Counted from the first letter of the stretch, positions 22,221-34,282 are shown. The stretch: DNA of 64,000 bases from Septoria linicola (GCA_024114885.1 CP099429.1:1178001-1242000), one strand, 5' to 3'. A program made the numbers and translations. Notes: generated from the sequence alone by a model not told the origin.

Positions 22221-23991
22221 ATGGTTCGCAAGGTCGCCATCATTGGTGCTGGCGCAAGCGGTATGCCGAAAACTTGGCCATACTTATAGCATCATGTCTG
22301 AGCTTATACGCCGTCCTCAGGTGCCGCCGCTGCCGCTGCACTCCATGCTGAAGATTACTTTGACGATATAAAGGTCTTTGAGCGCCGCGAAACAGCTGGA
22401 GGCACATGGATTTACGATGCGGAACCCGGAGAGGTCCCAATAACTCCTGGAGCTCTCCCTCCAGATGTCGATCGACCTTTATCGATACCGGAGAAGCTGC
22501 CTGCAAGAAGACCAGCTTCGACGCAGTATCGCTTCGATAAGACGCCGATCTATGAAGGACTAACGTAAGTGAGGAATCTGTGCCCAGACCCAAGGCTACG
22601 TGAGAGAAAGGTGGAATTCCTTCACAGCGCTCCAATGACATGTCATTTAGACTGCCGTTTGCACTCGTCTCTAAACTTTGTGACAGTGGCTGAGCCAGTA
22701 GAGGCACCATTACTCATTGTTACTCCTGTTCAATCGCTGGAGAGACGGGGAATATTGAGCGCCTCGTACAAAGCATCCACTGTCACTTCTTCTTTCACCA
22801 AGGCTATCGTGGTATCAGTTTCTGACGCATTGCAGGACGAACGTTCCAGACGTGGCCATGTCATTCAGCGATTTGCCATTCGCTTATGGTCCCTTTGTGC
22901 CGCATCAAATCCCGAGGCAGTATGTCGAGAACTACTTCTCCTGGCATCGACTCGATTCGCTCCTCCATACTAGGACAACTGTTGAAGATATTACTGCTAT
23001 CTCCAACGACCGCTGGGCATTGACATTGCGAAAGTACGATGCGCCAAGACAGGTCGATTACTGGTGGGAAGAAGACTTCGACGCAGTCGTGATTGCCAAT
23101 GGGCACTATGCTGTTCCTTTTGTGCCTGCAGTTCCCGGGCTCGAAGGCTGGCTGTCCCAATATCCTGGTCGCGTGCAACATTCGAAGTCATATCGCACGC
23201 CTCGCGCTTACGAGAATCAGCGAGTACTAGTCATTGGAAATTCAGCTAGTGGCTACGACGTAGCTCACCAATTGGTTGCATCAAATCTGCTCAAAGGCCC
23301 GCTTTATGTCTCACGGCGTTCTCGTGGGCGCTGGGATGGCGATGAACCACCCGATGGTATGCTATGGAAGCCGGTCATCTCGCTTTTCAGGAAGGATGGT
23401 AGCATCGTCTTCACTGATGGATCTGTGCTTCGAGACATAGATAGGGTAATCTACTGCACAGGATACCAGGCTTCGTACCCATTCTGGAATGAGCGTAAGA
23501 ATGGCGGACCAATCTTTGACTACCGAAGTCAGCGGATCTTAAACAACTATCAGCATACTTTCATCCAAAGCCGGCCGACTCTAGCACTTATCGGATTTCC
23601 ACGTGTGCTCACATTCCGATCTTTCGAGTACCAGGCTGTCGCTATAGCACGTCTGTGGTCTGGTCGGAACAAATTCCCTCTCCCGGGCATTGCTGAGCAG
23701 AAGCGTTGGGAGGAAGATCGAGCACATCTCACACGAAAGGAGGGGAGGAAATTTCATCAGATCGACTATGACGATGGAGAGACTTTGGCTTGGTTTCAAT
23801 GGCTATACGATTTTGCTGGACTGCCATCAATCGATGGTCATGGCAGATGTCCACCTGTGCTCGATAGTCAAACAAGATGGGCAATTGAGCACGTCAAGAA
23901 GTATCCCGAGCATGATGATCCTGGAGAAAAGGACGTTGACACTAGCGAGGGCAGAGCATTGAGAAGGAGAGATACGCTTTGGTTTCTGTAG
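22221..23991 (+). CDS. FMO-type FAD/NADPH-dependent monooxygenase
   Basis: Exons 22221..22260, 22321..22564 and 22836..23991 give 479 aa. The first splice (60-bp intron) builds the FAD-binding GAGASG at residues 9-14 followed by AAAAALHAEDYF. The second (271-bp intron, GTAAGT..GCAG) joins YEGL to TTNVPDVAMSFSDLPF, the usual substrate-side motif. The FMO fingerprint reads YPGRVQHSKSY, and the second Rossmann fold is VLVIGNSASGYDVA. IYCTGYQASYPF is the conserved ATG-like CTGY motif near the active site. Family knowledge: such fungal FMOs oxygenate sulfur or nitrogen nucleophiles in the cytosol or ER; the substrate here is unknown. The second intron is unusually long for this window. Confidence 0.88.
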
Positions 23992-26332
23992 ATGGGCAGA
24001 CTGGTCTTTGTCAAGATGATTCCTTCTGGTACCTCATATAGGCGGTGCTGTGGGCAGATTACGTGCAAGAGCCGTCGGCAGATGCTCAGCTAGGCCGCTT
24101 GTACGGATATCTCTCGAAGCAGCCAATGGCCCAGACAGTACTCAGTTGTGCTCAAAGTGCCTCAGCTTTTATCTTGTAGACCGAGAGGGTGTCAAATGCA
24201 CTAGCGGCGTCGGTCAAGAAGGCTGCCGCCAGTTCTCGCGCGTGGTCGATCGTTGTGAGCGAAGGGCTAAGTTACTGCACGAGTCATGACCATATCCCAT
24301 CTTGGTCTAGCTCCAATAAGTGACGTCCAGTCTTTGCTTGGCTCTTCGACTTCCATCGCGTCCTCCGATCACCAGACACGCGCACCATGCAGTCGCAATC
24401 AATCGAGCAATCCTTCGCGACCACTCCGTTGCAGTCACGATCTCATCCTCGCACTCAGCAGCATGAACCCCAGACCTCGTTCATCATCAGCCTCTCGCAG
24501 AAGAAGGAAACATGCTCGTTCAGCTCTGCTTCCCCAGCTGCTCCAGCCTGTTGTCCATCGCGTCCATGCGTGCCAGCAGGGTCTTCATCAATGCTTCGTT
24601 TCTGTCTGCGACGATGAGCAACTTTGCTAGCAGCTGATTCGATCTGGCATCAAGTCAGCCTTTGGTAGCTTTGCACAACCTCAGCACATGGCGAATCACT
24701 TCTGAATGCCCGTCACGCGACCTCCCGGCTCCTGGCCACGGGTGTCGTGTCTTACTACAGCTGGTGGTTGCCAGTAGGACTTTTCAGACCTCCTCTGGTC
24801 GTAGGACGCTGGCGGCCATGGCACAGGCCGTTGCTACGATCTCGTCAGCATCGCGAGGTGTGAATTGGCAAACTTGCGCCTACTTCATCCAGCAATTCCT
24901 CGCGTCCGCGTTTCGGGAGCCCACTATCGATTGGACTTGAACGTGTTGGTGGTCGCGAAACTGTCTGTGATCTTCTGTCCATAGTCGTGAATCGATCATG
25001 CGGCAACAGAACGACCACAAAAGATGGCCACTTTACTCCCAGCTCGAATCCGAGTGCAAATGCTGAGGGCGGTGCAGCTAATCTGACGGTCGTTTCTCTG
25101 GCCCGTTTATGGAACGACTGCAGTTGAGGAAGCTGTCAAGCGATTTGATGTAAATGTGTGTGGATTGCAAGCAAAGCGCAAAGCAGTCTTGAGGTCATGA
25201 ATGGTGCTGTGTTCCCACTCACGGCCATCGAACCACAGATCCAGCGCAAGAGGCGTCAACGTTGATGTACGCCTTTCAACTAATGTATTCACAGCACCAG
25301 ATCCTGGACCTTGGTCCGGAAATCAGACAGGGTACACGACTCATTTGGAATGGTAAAGTCAATTGGCGAAGCGCGGCTACAAACAGCCTGTTTGGACACA
25401 ACGACAGCAGCTGCACATTGTGGACAGATGTCGGCCAACCTAAAATCGCGACGCAACGCGATGGATGAACGCGTAGCTATCGGCACTTGTTCGACATCCT
25501 ACTATAGATTAATGCTCGGCACAACCGACATCACGGCCCGAAAATGGGAACAGCAGACCGGTGACAGCACAGTGCCGACCTCGAATCCGAGTACACCTCA
25601 CTGGACAGAAATGTTCAAACACGCTCTAGTGCCACGAGCCGCGTCGAACTCCTTTCGCGTGGCTGTGGTTGTCCGACAACCAAATCCAGGGACCGAGGAA
25701 GAGGGCTGGACTGATTGACCATGATTGGCAACCAGAATGATCGACTATTGCTTCTACGACTTGAGTAATCGCTATGCCGTCTCGGTTGCTGCTCCGATGT
25801 TCTGTCAGGGCTGAGGCGGTGTACACCACGACTAGGCCGTGGTATCTCTCGCTAAGCACAATCCTAGCTGTTATGCAATTCCGCGAGCACTCAAGGCCTG
25901 CGCTACCCTCCAAGTATTATCTCCCGCCTCAGATCACAAAGCAGAGGCCGATCCAGCTTGATGTCCCAGCTACCTGGCTTTGAAGAGCTTCTGCTATAAC
26001 AATCCACTACTGCGGCCCGGCAGCAAGCCCGTCTACTACTGCAGATCATACATACGCATTTCCCGCATTCGCACTATGCCACACATAGGCTTCCGCGCCG
26101 ATGACAACTATACGATTGCATACTCGGCCTCCACTGACAGAAGTGGGAAGACATCTCAATACAATCGGTGGCTGATGCCTTGCGAACGCACTGCTGCCGC
26201 AGATCCACTGATACATGATCCGCCCGGCCGCGGTATCGATGGTGGAAACAGCAAGACACCTGCCAGTCATGATGATTTGCACATAGCGCCATGCTGTTAT
26301 AGCGAGATGGACTTTGCCCTGGGGCTTCGGAG
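23992..26332. other. Gene-poor 2.3 kb with a few protein-like minus-strand frames
   Basis: Most frames are short and random in look. On the minus strand three stretches look more protein-like: about 25107-25292 (ALDLWFDGREWEH), about 24780-24865 (DADEIVATACAMAASVLRPEE) and about 24515-24650, which ends in a heptad-like helix (MKTLLARMDAMDNRLEQLGKQS then stop). They lie in order on one strand and may be exons of one unrecognised or decayed gene, but I could not join them with credible splice sites. Confidence 0.25.
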
Positions 26333-27459
26333 ATGTACGAACCATACTCCACGGTTTCCAATGTTTCATTCTACCAAGGCAGTATGATGAATGGCGAGCT
26401 ACGCAACCACATCGATCGAGTCAACAAAAGACGCTTCGGCGGCGTTGGCATTCTGTGTGTGCCTACAGACCTGCAGCTCAGCTCCGACAGCGCTTTAGCA
26501 ACCAGAGATGAGATCGTTTGGATGGACATTATCTTTGTCACCGGTTCGCGGCTTGGTCTCGTGGTACCGTCAACAAAGGCCACACACCGACAGCCGCCTT
26601 TAGGTTAGATACCTTCTCCTCTGAGCCAGATGTGATCCTTTGCTGGCAGGAAGTCAGTAGAACACAAGCAGCAGATGTTTGTTGCATTTCTTTGGCGATA
26701 TTTTGCTGCATTTCGGCGCATCCATGCCTAAATCACTGCAGACCATGCTTCATGCTGATCATATAGTCGTTCTCCGTCGCGAAAGACGAGCTTTACTCAA
26801 TGTCCCGCATGCTTCGCACTGCTACCGAGCAGGAAGCCCAACTGGAGAATGTCATCCTCCACCACCAGACCTTCGACGTTGCTGACTTCATAGCCTCGAC
26901 CATGACCACAGCGAATAGCATGGCATATCTCCGGATAGCCTACAAAGCGGTTGAACACATCTCCGTCAGGAACAATCTGCTGGTTTCTGAAGCACAGCGT
27001 ATCGAAGCCAACATCGATATCAGCTCGCACCATGCTATGCGTGGTCGTGACTTCACCGACAGCATGCTTGCTGACGGCGACGTAGAAGTTCTTGAGCAGC
27101 TTTCGATGAGCCAGAGAGAGAACAGGATCTTGGACGTGTCGAGAGAAGTTGTGAAGGTGAGAGATTGGAACAGGATATTGACGCGAAGCATTGAGGATAA
27201 GATGAATGGCAAAGATCGTCATCAGCCATATCGAAACGCTGATGGCGAGCAGGGCGAGCAGGCGGGCGGAAGGAGGTCATTGGGAGCTCAAGAGTCGCAC
27301 TCGCGTACTACCAGAGTTGAAGCAGAACGGGTAAGAGGCACAGCCGCTAAGCCTGCAAGGGGTGCTGCAATGGCTCGTGAAGAATGTACTCAACGAGTGT
27401 CCAGAGGCTGTCACTCTGGGACAGGTGAGGACCGGCCTGCACTACGGCTATTGGATTAG
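26333..27459 (+). CDS. Unresolved multi-exon gene, unknown product
   Basis: Two plus-strand stretches look coding. The first, 26333..26608, reads through VSFYQGSMMNGELRNHIDRV and EIVWMDIIFVTGSRLGLV. The second, from an acceptor-like CATATAG near 26766 through about 27210, is strongly helical (TATEQEAQLENVILHHQ, MAYLRIAYKAVEHISVRN, LDVSREVVKVRDWNRIL). After about 27215 the open frame turns Arg/Gly-rich and looks false, while a neighbouring frame at about 27362-27430 (LQWLVKNVLNECPEAVTLGQ) looks real. At least two more splice sites or a frameshift are therefore needed, which I could not place in frame. I do not recognise a family. The span marks the probable gene, not an exact model. Confidence 0.35.
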
Positions 27460-27790
27460 AAAGAAACACGGGAAAAGAGTACGGGAGAAATGTCAATCAT
27501 GTGAAAAAAGTTCAGTCCATGTGCTAAGCTGATTACACCAAGGCATGCTAACAATGCACTGGCATTGTTTTTGCAATCAGATCTAGGATCGATGTCCGCG
27601 TGGCATCCCTGATGCCAGCAAGCGGTCCCTGACGCTCGCAGAGTCGATCTATAATACATGTTTCCGAGCAACAACCTCGACCCAACCAGCCGAGATTCGC
27701 TACGATACCTATATCCTATAGTTCAGTCTGTCTCTTCGCCGCTTCTTCGCGATCAGAGGTACCCAATACGCCCTAGTACATCATTGTTTA

Positions 27791-28627
27791 TCAGTACGTT
27801 GGAAGCACAATGATACCATGGCAGTTGACACACTTGCTGGCGCCAAGGAAACCATTCACGTCCGAGAGACACTCCAGGCACCATTCACCAAAGTTCGTAG
27901 TGTGATCCATCTCGAACTTTCGAGCTTCCATATTGGCGATCGTGTCACGTACGCACTGAACACATTTGAACTGGAAACAGTCACAGAGCTTGGTGTTGTT
28001 GTCGATATGAGCTGAGACGCAGTTGACACAAAGAGGAAGGGCTGCACCGTGCTCGATGATGTCTCCTTTACCGGCTGCAATGGCTTCTGTCATTGCATAC
28101 CCGGAGCAGGCTTTGCAACTTACAAGATTGTGGTCGTGGTACTCGCTGCTGCAATGAAACAGCTCTTGGTGCTCAACGTTGAGGTTGGCTGGGTCTCTAC
28201 ACTCTAGTGTCGCTGGCGGCAGGGCTGGTGGCGCAGTAGGCGGCGCAGCTGCTGACTGTCCGTTCGAGAAGAAGCGAGCGTGGTCGTAGTAGTAGACAGG
28301 GATTTTCGAATACTTGCCGCCCAGAGCGTTTCTCATCGCAATGCCTAAAGGCAGCATGTCGATGTAGGCAAAGAGGTCGCCGTCAGCGTAGACAGCGACC
28401 TGTTCCCCTCCTATGTACGGAGAGTACACTTCGTGCTGGGCAGCATCGAGACCTGCTTGGACAGCGGACCTGAGCGCTTGCCAAGTAGAGACGCGCTCTG
28501 CAGAGATGGAGCCCTTAGGAAGCCACTTGGGGCCACGCTCTTTGTGCTCCTCAAAGTTTGTGGTGGTGACGAGGTAGCATGCTGAGTTCTCACCGACAAC
28601 GCGCTCAAACCACTTCTTAGCGGGCAT
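27791..28627 (-). CDS. Cys-rich protein with repeated CxxC knuckles
   Basis: Single exon of 278 aa from the ATG at 28627 (the frame is open further upstream but only from a GTG, with a Ser/Thr-rich leader). The N-terminal half is a folded-looking domain (VGENSACYLVTTTNFEEHKERGPKW, then YADGDLFAYIDMLPLGIAMRNALGGKYSKIPVYYYDHARFF). A Pro/Ala linker follows, then a C-terminal half with CKAC, CVNC, CDCF, CVQC, CLEC and CVNC pairs, enough for several zinc sites. There is no signal peptide or membrane helix. I do not recognise a named domain. The knuckles suggest zinc-dependent protein contacts, which is inference. Confidence 0.6.
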   Translation of the reverse strand: MPAKKWFERVVGENSACYLVTTTNFEEHKERGPKWLPKGSISAERVSTWQALRSAVQAGLDAAQHEVYSPYIGGEQVAVYADGDLFAYIDMLPLGIAMRNALGGKYSKIPVYYYDHARFFSNGQSAAAPPTAPPALPPATLECRDPANLNVEHQELFHCSSEYHDHNLVSCKACSGYAMTEAIAAGKGDIIEHGAALPLCVNCVSAHIDNNTKLCDCFQFKCVQCVRDTIANMEARKFEMDHTTNFGEWCLECLSDVNGFLGASKCVNCHGIIVLPTY

Positions 28628-30735
28628 CTTGGATGTTTTGCTTGTATGCGGTTCTGTTCTGGAAGTGCTTCGGTAAGATGTTCTTGATCGATGGCCATAG
28701 GTAGAAATCGAGATACTTGTAGACTTTGCAAATGTCTTCTGTGCATTCACTGAACAATGCCATTCATGCTATGGTGTCGCAGATAACAAGCTGGTCAAGA
28801 TAGCCCTTCACTAGATCGTCTGGTGTCTGATGAATAGCTTTGTTGATGCATGCTTACCGCTGGTGACTTTCCAGTGGCTGCAATGTTGGGACTGTGCACA
28901 TCATCTGACATGCCAGCAAGTGAACCAGTTGTATGCGAGAGCTTGGCAAAATAGTCGAACAATGGTTTTGTGCGTACACAAAGGTCAAGCGCTATGAAGC
29001 TTGCTCGACGACAACAAAGGCTGTCAACCAGAACATGCTCTGAGGATCATTGTGACAGCCCACTGCCACAAAACAAAGCCTTTGCGTTCGTGTCGCTCGC
29101 AGGCCCGTACCAGTCTCAACCCGGCTCTGAGAGAGATCATGTCGTAAATGACGCACAAGGTTTCATTCGTCTGCGTAGCAAGCCAACTTACAGTAGAGGT
29201 GGGCCCGTAGCTTGACATGTGGATGTCATGGCTATCGAAGCGTATTCCAGTACGCAGTAGCGCTCGTGCTCGATCTGGGCGCTCTAGAATGCATAGCCTT
29301 GCTTGTCGCGTTGTGCAATCCGAATCATTCTTCTTATATAGACTGTGTGAAGATGCGCATATAGTGGCTGTGTCTGCAGTATCCTGTGGACCAGCTATGT
29401 GGTAAGCGTAGAGGGTAGGAAAATGATTAGGTAGAAGTGTCAGGCGAGAACATATAGTGAAAGCCATGGTTGTCTCACTTTCATGTAAGACTGTCGACCC
29501 CGTGATGTTGGCCTGCCGATGATTCTTGTATCAGACCAATCTCACTACTCGCTTGTGTCCGACTTTCGAAGAACAACTGTCAGTAGCTAGCACTGCCTGA
29601 CAGGGAGTCCAATCGTGCTGTCATTGTTGCAACATCCCTTGACCCAACAATATAGCATCGTGCCAGCAGCGGCATACAACCGCCAGGGACGACCATGCTC
29701 AATCTGCTCGCTTGAAGCATTGCTTGGCCCGCGAGATATTTCTCTTGCCACTGTCAAGTCTCGTGTCGACTGAGTAGCCATGGCAGCGACGTTCGTCCAA
29801 GGGAAGGAGCGCACATGTCCTCGCCTACCCAAATGTTTTGATTTCGAGATTCAGCGAGACACAGGGCCGTTGCAGAGCGCGAGTGATAGAACTAGCCTGA
29901 GCCGAGAGCTTCCAAAATTTGCTGAGCAAGGCCCAAGGACCGGGTTGTGGGCGATCCAAGGTGACTGGCATTGCCCAGTCCATGCCGACCTGGAGTATTA
30001 TTGTACTCCAATGCCACTGTTTGATAATGGCTTTCCAAATTTCCGCGTCCGCCTGGTGATGAATACTCGCAGGTCGCGACACAGAACAACAGTCTACGCG
30101 TCACGCGTCTCGGTAGCAAGGAAAGAATCAGGAAAGAAGAGTTGATGTTGAGATGTTGATCTTGGACAACCCGGAAAGGAGAACGCCACTTTGCCTGTTT
30201 CGCTGCAGTCCCCGGACTGCCGATCGCAAGGACCTCGTGTCACGAACTTTGCTGTGCGAGCACCGTCATTCTCGCTGACGAGGAGCTTCGCACTGCTGAC
30301 TTTACCATGTACTTCTCTGTCTTCACCGCCAGTTTCTTTCAATCGGGCAGCGGCAAGAACTAAACGTGAGCTGAGACATCGATATCTGGTGGCATTCTGC
30401 AACAGAGCAAGAATAATAGCTGGAAGCTTCGACGGTTCACACGGGGGCCGGCGCCACTCTAGCCTCCAAGTACTGAGACGACTTGCGTCAGCATTTGCAG
30501 ACGTCCGCTGATTCTCGATATTGTTGCAGACCTTCCAAAGCGCGCACAAGAAGTCTGCGGCCGACAAAGATATCAACGATGTTGAGGCAGTGATCTGAAG
30601 AAGCCAATCATCACCATAAAGGACAAATCGTCAACCACTGTCGCTACGGAAACTTCTGGCTCGCAATGATCTTGGGCCATGCACTCTCGCGGGCTTCTGC
30701 AGGTACGTCGTATTGGAGGATAATTCGAGAATTGT
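28628..30735. other. Gene-poor 2.1 kb
   Basis: Candidate frames exist (29024..29467 minus, 147 codons; 29780..30145 plus, 121 codons from ATG) but neither shows a domain, signal peptide or coherent composition. I see no RNA gene or repeat. The last 150 bases are the promoter of the GPI-type protein. Confidence 0.35.
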
Positions 30736-33174
30736 ATGGGCAGGATTTCTAATCATGTTCAAGTAATCTTGTTAGTCCTTGCCGTGGCACTCAACGCCGG
30801 GCTCACAACTTGTGAAAATGTCCCAGGCTGCGCAGACTACATTCGTGCCGGCCTTGGCTATGAAGGACCGGTCCAGATAACGCAGACAGAGTACGAATAT
30901 TGTACAACCACGGAGCAGGTCGTTGTCACGGGCACAGGCAATGCGCCTGCATCGACCTTGGATCTGGTCGAAGCATCTGCGTGCTCGAGCAGTTGGAGCA
31001 GGTACTCCAGTCGGCAGTCCAAGAATGTTGTCGTCAAGCTTATTACGAGTACGATCTACACCGCGCTGAGTACTAAACTGACATATGGCACTGGCGATGT
31101 CTACACGACCGACTCCATATACAACATACCTATTGCGAACGGAAACTTTACTGCAACCAGTACTGGAAAACGGTTTCTCAACATCACTTCGACGATTGAG
31201 ACGAATGTGGGTGTGACCCTCAACAGCACTCTCGCAAAAGCCACACCGACTTGCTCATTGATCAAACCGAAGGAATGCAGCAGGCTTTACGACTCTTACA
31301 TCTCCAGTCTCGGACTGCCGCTCAATGCCAGCGTTCCGGATATAACTCCAGTGCCCGCCAACTCTCCTCCTTGTCCAACATGGTTCTATAAGCCTTTCAG
31401 CACCTGTACCAAGTCTTTTGTCACGAGCTACCCAAATGATTGCACAATTCTTGGAAACAGCGTTCAACTATTCTACTTTCCAACTCAAACAATCACTGCC
31501 GATGCGGATCCAACTTCTTCCGATGCCCTGGCTACGATAACCACGCCTCCAGCAGTGATCTACGAATACGCGCCCGGTACCACGTTCACATCTCCCTCGA
31601 TCTACCTCAAGTTTGACTATCTCTCCGCAGAGCGACTTTCCCAAGGCAACGATGCAGCGGTGTGCAGTGTTTGTGATAAACTTGGCTGTCGGCAGCAAGC
31701 TGTGGATGGCGGGCAGGAGTGGAGCATCGAGGGTACGAGCATTGAGGGACAGATAGTCTCTTTGGCACCTGAAGAAGTGTCCAGCATTGTTCTCAACTTC
31801 AATGACCAAGAGGCCTCCAGCATCATCAGTACAATGGCGCATGGTCTGCCTGGCTACGCTGATGTTATGAACAAGGTCGTTGGCAATTTCGACGTGGTGG
31901 CCAAACGACTAAGTCTCGATGATGTTCAGCACCCGCCGCCTGAAGCCTACTACTTGCAGCCTCTTGACAATGCACCAGGATGTGGTCTTAGTGCCCCTCA
32001 ACCACAGTGCAGCACGATCTTCGAGGGTGCCTATCGAGCGCTCATATCCTTACCACAAGAGGTGACTGGTTTCCAAGGTGAATGGAAGTCCTGCTTCCCA
32101 GTCATATATGGTGTATACGATCCTCCCATAGCTCTGACGAGAGCGTCAACTGCAGACGGTGCTACACTGCCAGGGTACAGACCTACTGCGAACAATCCGC
32201 AAAACACCCAAACACCGCAAACGGCACAGCCTGCAGATCTGCCACAAATCCCGCCTATAGCTCGACCCACTGCTCTACCGAACGAATTGCCCGGAGAGAA
32301 TGGAAGCGGCAATCGGCCGGCAGGGCCTACACTTCCTAATAGCGGAGGATCGTCGAACACTGGAGGAAGCAATAGTGGAGGAACGAACAGCAACGGCGGA
32401 GGTTCGGGTAACAATGGAGGAGCGTCTGGCTACAACGGCGGAGGCTCAGGTAACAACGGGGCAGGATCCAGCAATACTGGTGGCACTTCGAACAACAACG
32501 GCGCGGACTCGAGTGGCAATGGAGGCGGGTCTGACAACAACCAAGGTGGGACCAACAACAATGGAGGAGAATCTAATGGTAGTGGAGGTGGCAATGGAGG
32601 CGGGTCTGACAACAACCAAGGTGGAACCAACACCAATGGAGGAGAATCTAATGGTAGTGGAGGTGGCAATGGAGGCGGGTCTGACAACAACCAAAGTGGA
32701 ACCAACAACAATGGAGGAGAATCTAATGGTAGTGGAGGTGGGTCAGGCAACAATGGAGCGTCCAGCAATAATGGAGGAGGATCAAGCAATAATAATGAAG
32801 CAGCCAGCGGTAATGACGTAGGCGGAGGATCTGGCACGAGCGGCTCTAATGGATCGTCGGACGGTGGAAGTGGTGGAGGATCTGGAACCACTAATGGCGA
32901 CGAATCGAATCCAGGCGAGGACAATAATGGAGCAGACGACGGATCGAATGACGGTGAATCAGATGCCTCATCTCGTGCTTCTACCCGTCGGACGACTACA
33001 CGGCAGCCTTCCGGCACAGGTACGCCCACAACCAACTCTGATGAACGCGGATCCACATCAGACTCGTCTTCAAACCCGTCACTGGCTTCTGCAGCACTGC
33101 CGCGCGCTGGAATACCTTTGCTGGCGCTGTGTTTAAGCTTATCTCTGTCGACGACTCGGTTCTTGGTCCCTTGA
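30736..33174 (+). CDS. GPI-type cell-surface protein with Gly/Asn/Ser repeat domain
   Basis: Single exon of 812 aa. Residues about 8-26 are a signal peptide (VILLVLAVALNAGLTTC). Residues about 27-480 are a Cys-containing ectodomain with many N-glycosylation sequons and paired motifs such as CSVCDKLGC and PPCPTWFYKPFSTCTKSF. A Pro-rich hinge follows (about 480-530), then a long low-complexity Gly/Asn/Ser region (about 530-745) containing three in-frame 75-bp repeats at 32515..32739. An acidic and Thr/Arg stretch comes next, and the C-terminus is hydrophobic (AGIPLLALCLSLSLSTTRFLVP) after a small-residue Ser/Ala patch, as in GPI-anchored wall proteins. The ectodomain family is not known to me. 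The GPI call rests on layout only. Confidence 0.8.
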   Translation: MGRISNHVQVILLVLAVALNAGLTTCENVPGCADYIRAGLGYEGPVQITQTEYEYCTTTEQVVVTGTGNAPASTLDLVEASACSSSWSRYSSRQSKNVVVKLITSTIYTALSTKLTYGTGDVYTTDSIYNIPIANGNFTATSTGKRFLNITSTIETNVGVTLNSTLAKATPTCSLIKPKECSRLYDSYISSLGLPLNASVPDITPVPANSPPCPTWFYKPFSTCTKSFVTSYPNDCTILGNSVQLFYFPTQTITADADPTSSDALATITTPPAVIYEYAPGTTFTSPSIYLKFDYLSAERLSQGNDAAVCSVCDKLGCRQQAVDGGQEWSIEGTSIEGQIVSLAPEEVSSIVLNFNDQEASSIISTMAHGLPGYADVMNKVVGNFDVVAKRLSLDDVQHPPPEAYYLQPLDNAPGCGLSAPQPQCSTIFEGAYRALISLPQEVTGFQGEWKSCFPVIYGVYDPPIALTRASTADGATLPGYRPTANNPQNTQTPQTAQPADLPQIPPIARPTALPNELPGENGSGNRPAGPTLPNSGGSSNTGGSNSGGTNSNGGGSGNNGGASGYNGGGSGNNGAGSSNTGGTSNNNGADSSGNGGGSDNNQGGTNNNGGESNGSGGGNGGGSDNNQGGTNTNGGESNGSGGGNGGGSDNNQSGTNNNGGESNGSGGGSGNNGASSNNGGGSSNNNEAASGNDVGGGSGTSGSNGSSDGGSGGGSGTTNGDESNPGEDNNGADDGSNDGESDASSRASTRRTTTRQPSGTGTPTTNSDERGSTSDSSSNPSLASAALPRAGIPLLALCLSLSLSTTRFLVP
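32515..32739 (+). repeat. 75-bp coding minisatellite, three copies
   Basis: Three units start with GGCAATGGAGGCGGG at 32515, 32590 and 32665, each 75 bp and therefore 25 codons, with only a few differences between copies. They sit inside the Gly/Asn/Ser-rich region of the GPI-type protein and keep its frame, so copy number can change protein length without breaking it. Confidence 0.9.
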
Positions 33175-34282
33175 GAGAGACACGTGAATCTTGCAAGCTC
33201 AATGTCTCCATTTCAAACCAGCCCCGAGCCACGAGAATGAATCACAAGAGACAGATCGGCGTGCGCGCGAGCATCAAATGCTGTTCTCTACTCTAGCTGC
33301 AACGAGGCATGTTTGGGAGTAAGACACTGTGGCCTGCTTCGGGAGCAGCGCCAGTCATGACTATGGAGCAACGTAAAGAACCTACTGCCACGCACCAATC
33401 ACTGCGAATCCTGCATCGAAGTTCCGCAAAGGACATGAAAAACATCAAGATAAACCGATACGTCCAAGTACAGCAATACAGCGCAAGGCAGGCGCGGCAG
33501 GCTACGTACACGGAGGGGTGGCAGTCATCATTAGCGGAACGCCTACAGGATAAACAAGTGGCTGATACTGTGTCCAAACTGCGATGCGACAGCTAAGGCA
33601 TCCCAGGTGCAACGGATCATTCTTTGAGCCGCTGGGCCTTTGGAGATAGTACCGTACAATGGGCAGTGGTTTCAAGAAACATGAGCTGCCGCCACTTCTT
33701 GTACGTCGACTGCGCGGCCGGCGCGGTCGGGAGCAGTCATGCGGCGAATGCCACACCAGGACATGGCGCCCGTGCCCATGCTCCGAAAACGCCGAGCCCC
33801 AGATGATAGACACATCCGATGTTCGTCCGCGAAACCATGGGTTCGCATTCGCGACATCTTACTCGACCAGAAGAATCCCAATTTTGGACGATACGAGGTG
33901 AACTGAGGCGGTGCTTTCCAGAGTCCGGATCAAATGGATCATAATATTCCGATTGAACTTCGGCACCCGAGTGCCACGTGCTGAACGGCCTCTTTGCAGC
34001 ACGACCTTGATAGCCAATGCATGGTGACACTTAGTACATTCTAGGTGCACATGACGATCAGTGGGTAGTTCAGTGGCTGTCGTGGTAGTACTTGGCTGAC
34101 GGTCTTTCCGACAATTAGTGCAATGCACAGAAGTAGTTCCACGCCAAGTAACCCTAGAGTGTCTTACAACTTCTGTATGATATAAAACGGCGTCTACCTC
34201 GAACGCGGCTGAAACAGCAGGACCGTAGAAACACACTTTCTCCAACCTACCGTACTTCATCTGCCACTAACAGCCACACAAC
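33175..34282. other. Intergenic 1.1 kb before the repeat precursor
   Basis: Short frames on both strands, none supported. The 100 bases before 34283 include a TATATAAA-like box (gatataaaac near 34179-34188) about 100 bases upstream of the ATG, and CAACCTACC/CCACACAACA leader sequence, which fits a strong inducible promoter. Confidence 0.35.
34170..34282 (+). promoter_or_regulatory. Core promoter of the Kex2-repeat precursor
   Basis: An A/T element reading GATATAAAAC at about 34179-34188 is the best TATA-like match near any start in this window. It lies about 95-105 bases before the ATG at 34283, with a CA-rich leader (cagccacacaac) directly before the start. Confidence 0.4.

Noticed and set aside
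32430..33056. Antisense 208-codon frame rich in Pro/Leu
   Set aside because: It mirrors the Gly/Asn/Ser codon bias of the GPI-type protein and has no start context or domain of its own.
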